From assembly GCA_029933295.1 (NCBI GenBank), contig JAOZOL010000074.1:1-10113 (forward strand): 10,113 nt of DNA, read 5' to 3'. The stretch is from Desulfobacterales bacterium. Its GTDB lineage: Bacteria > Desulfobacterota > Desulfobacteria > Desulfobacterales > Desulfosalsimonadaceae. Below the pieces are notes generated by a model, which had not been told where the DNA came from, made no database searches, and saw nothing but the letters and a program-made list of their open reading frames with translations. This document shows, one piece after another, positions 8,001 to 10,113 of the stretch. The translations under genes and the position numbers were made by a program. Position 1 is the first letter of the stretch. Every line of letters begins with the position of its first letter.

Positions 8001-8037
8001 ACTTTAGGCAATTTAGCTCACTTTAGTCACTTCAAAC
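8001..8037. repeat. Short degenerate tandem repeat, 9-10 base period
   Basis: Four consecutive units can be read on the plus strand: ACTTTAGGC, AATTTAGCTC, ACTTTAGTC and ACTTCAAAC. The first and third differ at one position; the others are looser. On the transcribed strand this reads as GTTTGAAGT, GACTAAAGT and related units. It may be the worn edge of a larger repeat family; no function is visible. Confidence 0.45.
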
Positions 8038-8088
8038 TTTTTGAATTTTGAAATATTTTGTTATAAAATGCAAATGAGTGTTTATAAC

Positions 8089-9183
8089 CTATTCATTTTT
8101 CCAATTCAATACTTTACAAAACCATTTGCCGGATTTGCTGTCTTTTTCCCGTTTCACGACCACTGTTGACGTCATGTGAATATCATGTAAAACAGCACTG
8201 CACTCAATTCTGAAAACATCGCTTTGAGTTGTAAGAAGACCATCCTTGATTTCAACGTCACTGCATCCGGGGACGTCTTTATACCATGTGAGGCCGTTAA
8301 GATCATGGAGAAACTGACCGTCTGAGGATTCAATCCGGTAAGCATATATTTCAGGAGCTAAAAAATCCTGGCCTACGGGTAATAACGCGGCAATAACCGG
8401 CAAATCCGCCGTATTTATATTTATTTTTCCATCATAGGTAAACTTGTCATTTAACTGAGCAATTCCCTGGACAGTGATATATCTGGAAATACCCAGCAAT
8501 TGTTGATCAGCACTGTAAAAAAGTTCCGGCGTAATTCCTTTTACCCGGGTAAGTTCCTCGATATACCGAAACGGGCCATTTCTGCATAAATAGGGAGGTT
8601 CCTGATCCTGATAATATTCCTTTTCCGCGCCGTTTAATCCGGTAATTGCATCATTATCATCTGCGTCCAGCCAGTCCTTGACAGGATTAATTATGGCACT
8701 AGGTTCAATGATTTCTTCCATAAACTCTTCATCATCCTGCTGCTGCAGAAGGATTAATCCAACAAACCGATACCAGAAATCTTTTTGGAGAGCATTGAAA
8801 TCCCTGCCTTTCGGAAATGCAACCAGCGAATTAACCTGAATTTTTCCAAGTTCATCGCTGATATCCAATAAAATATTCCCTTCATCAAATGTAAGATTAG
8901 ACAAATACTCATCAATTTTTTCCGGATTTGCCCAGTCTTCCTGCAGCGAGTCGATTTCTGATGCATTCTTATCTACAATTAATATGGATTCGGCAATATT
9001 GATTCCTGATTTGATCATATGAGATATGGTCAACCGGTCCCTCACAATAGATGAGTCGGTTACGGCGGCTTGAATCTGTCTGTTGAGTTCAAAGGTAACG
9101 GCAACCAGTATCGTGATTACGGTTAACGTGATAATCAGCGCAATGCCACGATTATTCATATATGATTTTGCATCCGGATTCAT
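8089..9183 (-). CDS. gspK: Type II secretion minor pseudopilin GspK
   Basis: GspK caps the pseudopilus tip together with GspI and GspJ. The prepilin has 364 residues. The leader ends in NNRG, and cleavage after G13 exposes IALIITLTVITILVAV as the hydrophobic N-terminal helix. Position +5 of the mature protein is Thr, not Glu, which is the hallmark that separates GspK from other pseudopilins. The large globular domain contains DWLDADDND around 170-178 followed by NGAEKEYY (184-191), matching the GspK calcium-binding region. NINTAD at 255-260 is a second typical GspK segment. The start lies one base after the gspJ stop (TAG A ATG), with a purine-rich GAGAGAAG about 10 bases upstream. A second Met at residue 9 would give a very short leader and has no ribosome site. 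Confidence 0.95.
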   Translation of the reverse strand: MNPDAKSYMNNRGIALIITLTVITILVAVTFELNRQIQAAVTDSSIVRDRLTISHMIKSGINIAESILIVDKNASEIDSLQEDWANPEKIDEYLSNLTFDEGNILLDISDELGKIQVNSLVAFPKGRDFNALQKDFWYRFVGLILLQQQDDEEFMEEIIEPSAIINPVKDWLDADDNDAITGLNGAEKEYYQDQEPPYLCRNGPFRYIEELTRVKGITPELFYSADQQLLGISRYITVQGIAQLNDKFTYDGKININTADLPVIAALLPVGQDFLAPEIYAYRIESSDGQFLHDLNGLTWYKDVPGCSDVEIKDGLLTTQSDVFRIECSAVLHDIHMTSTVVVKREKDSKSGKWFCKVLNWKNE

Positions 9184-9184
9184 T

Positions 9185-9907
9185 CTATTCAGACTTCTCT
9201 CTATACACGGGCAGGTTCAATTTTGTGTAAAACGTATGAATTTCCGAATTATAATTGATCGTTAAAGTTATCTCAATAGCCCGGGGCGTCGCATATTTAT
9301 TTGAACTGGAATCAGAATCCCATGTTTCATATTCATCGCCTTCATCATCAAAATAGGCAAAGGAGAGTCCCTCAAGCCCTTCACACAAAACCGGATCGCT
9401 GTCTTTTTCTTCAAACTCATAATCTTCTTCGTCAAAATACAGGGTATCGGCTCGTTTTAATACATACTCTGTTTCCGGGTAACCCCTTTCTTTGATATAA
9501 TATACGATCTCGGCAATCCCGTTTTCAGTATCTTTAGCCATGGAAAGATGGGCAAAAGATGCAAATCTGAGCTGTGAAAACGTTTTTGTCCCTTTAAATG
9601 TTTCCGTGCCGACAAATCCATATGGATCAGGCGGATCATTATAATCCGGAGGATGGTATAATGGCTTTTGTTCAACGTAGATCGCGTTTAAGTCCGATAT
9701 TATCCGGTTAAGACAGACCCTCGCCATTTCAAAAGCGCCCACACCGTTATTAATGGCTTCAGCCCTTCCGATCACCGCATTAAATGATCCGTAAACCGTT
9801 GTTATAATGATAGCAAAAATAAAAATCGCGATTAAAATTTCAAGCAGGGTAAAGCCGGATCGCGACCGATGAAATATATCAAATTTTGATGCGAAAATGT
9901 TATTCAT
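9185..9907 (-). CDS. gspJ: Type II secretion minor pseudopilin GspJ
   Basis: GspJ is a minor pseudopilin of the tip complex with GspI and GspK. With the start at 9907 the prepilin has 240 residues. An 18-residue basic leader ends in RSRSG, and prepilin peptidase would cut after G18 to give FTLLEILIAIFIFAII, with Glu at +5 (E23). The globular part has strong acidic clusters (about 159-171 and 187-199). The reading frame stays open upstream to an ATG at 10060, but those 51 extra codons come from the palindromic repeat and would make an implausible 69-residue leader, so I chose 9907. No obvious ribosome site precedes 9907. The stop is one base before gspK. An intact type III signal and its position before gspK make the call firm; GspI or GspH are unlikely given the length. 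Confidence 0.92.
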   Translation of the reverse strand: MNNIFASKFDIFHRSRSGFTLLEILIAIFIFAIIITTVYGSFNAVIGRAEAINNGVGAFEMARVCLNRIISDLNAIYVEQKPLYHPPDYNDPPDPYGFVGTETFKGTKTFSQLRFASFAHLSMAKDTENGIAEIVYYIKERGYPETEYVLKRADTLYFDEEDYEFEEKDSDPVLCEGLEGLSFAYFDDEGDEYETWDSDSSSNKYATPRAIEITLTINYNSEIHTFYTKLNLPVYREKSE

Positions 9908-9933
9908 GATGCTATCGTAAAAAATCGAATTCA

Positions 9934-10058
9934 GACGGCAAAGTAAAAAGCGCCAAATTCGAGGCGCGCAAATCCTCAGCAATGAGGCGTACTTGGCGTA
10001 CGTTGAAGCAGCTGGGGATGCAGCGCAACAAAAAATTTGGCCTTTTTGCGAAGCCGTC
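9934..10058. repeat. 125-bp near-symmetric palindromic repeat between gspI and gspJ
   Basis: The ends GACGGC (9934-9939) and GCCGTC (10053-10058) are exact complements. Both arms carry AAAAAG, GCCAAATT-type and GCGC blocks in mirrored order. The centre is CGTAC (9988-9992), loop TTGGC, GTACG (9998-10002), almost exactly at the midpoint. The sequence is clearly more GC-rich than the operon. It resembles a long inverted repeat I recall as dispersed in Desulfobacterales genomes; no search was possible. No transposase is present, so if mobile it would be non-autonomous. It sits inside the operon and would form a very long hairpin in the polycistronic mRNA. Confidence 0.8.
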
Positions 10059-10113
10059 ATTCATTATCGGACCCGGAGTCAGTATTCATATACTCTCGGA
10101 GGGAAAATTTAAG
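10057..10113 (-). CDS. gspI: C-terminal end of an upstream ORF, probably minor pseudopilin GspI (partial)
   Basis: Reading the minus strand from the window edge, only one frame stays open. It encodes 18 residues, LKFSLREYMNTDSGSDNE, then a TGA at 10057-10059. The other two frames hit stops quickly. The gene just before gspJ in gsp operons is normally gspI, and a short polar C-terminus after a beta strand (LKFSL) would fit. The assignment is by position only, since no diagnostic motif lies in the visible part. The stop codon shares its last bases with the end of the palindromic repeat (TGACGGC). Confidence 0.5.
   Translation of the reverse strand, partial: LKFSLREYMNTDSGSDNE

Larger units (their letters stand above)
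7887..8088. other. 202-bp gspK-gspL gap made of repeat-like DNA
   Basis: Most other junctions here are short or overlapping, so this gap stands out. It holds, from gspK toward gspL, an 8-bp inverted repeat GTTATAAA/TTTATAAC (8060-8067 and 8081-8088) touching the gspK stop. An AT-rich stretch follows, then a short tandem of 9/10-base units at 8001-8037, and finally a 16-bp inverted repeat at 7907-7974. I see no open reading frame with coding character, no tRNA and no convincing promoter. Confidence 0.6.

Noticed and set aside
8060..8088. 8-bp inverted repeat right after the gspK stop as a rho-independent terminator
   Set aside because: The stem is almost all A/T with a 13-base loop and has no T tract on the transcribed strand, so it is unlikely to terminate.
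1..10113. Frameshifts, CRISPR arrays, tRNA or rRNA genes, phage or defence genes
   Set aside because: All gsp frames are full length with intact motifs, repeats are palindromic and not regularly spaced, and no RNA gene or foreign cassette was recognised.

Overview
The window is one stretch of a type II secretion system (T2SS, gsp) operon. Every recognisable gene lies on the minus strand, so transcription runs from high to low coordinates. The order is gspI (probable last 18 codons only), gspJ, gspK, gspL, gspM, gspN, gspC, gspD, gspE. The DNA is AT-rich in coding and spacer sequence. The gspN-type gene between gspM and gspC, the GspL/M style and the long imperfect palindromic repeats resemble sulfate-reducing Desulfobacterales (Thermodesulfobacteriota, former Deltaproteobacteria). 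That placement is inferred from remembered family features, not from a search.

Layout from the transcriptional start side. Positions 10057-10113 hold the tail of an upstream ORF, probably gspI. Positions 9934-10058 hold a 125-bp near-symmetric palindromic repeat. Positions 8089-9907 encode the minor pseudopilins GspJ and GspK. A 202-bp gap (7887-8088) follows, with a 16-bp perfect inverted repeat and a short 9/10-bp tandem motif. Positions 5003-7886 encode GspL, GspM and GspN, the inner-membrane platform proteins plus an accessory AsmA-like protein. Positions 1924-4925 encode GspC, the clamp protein, and GspD, the outer-membrane secretin. Positions 97-1845 encode the GspE ATPase. Positions 1-96 hold most of a second, unrelated palindromic repeat that begins just after the gspE stop and runs off the window.

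Together the genes would build most of a T2SS. GspE powers assembly from the cytoplasm by docking on the GspL actin-like domain. GspL and GspM form the platform. GspC links that platform to the N0 region of the GspD channel. GspI, GspJ and GspK form the tip of the pseudopilus. GspF (platform), GspG (major pseudopilin), GspH and the prepilin peptidase GspO are absent from the window; at least some probably lie beyond the right edge.

I found no evidence of a new biological system. The genes are intact and conventional. The interest lies in three repeat-like insertions at gene junctions. One of them creates an open reading frame that would misplace the GspJ start by 51 codons and touches the stop codon of the preceding gene.
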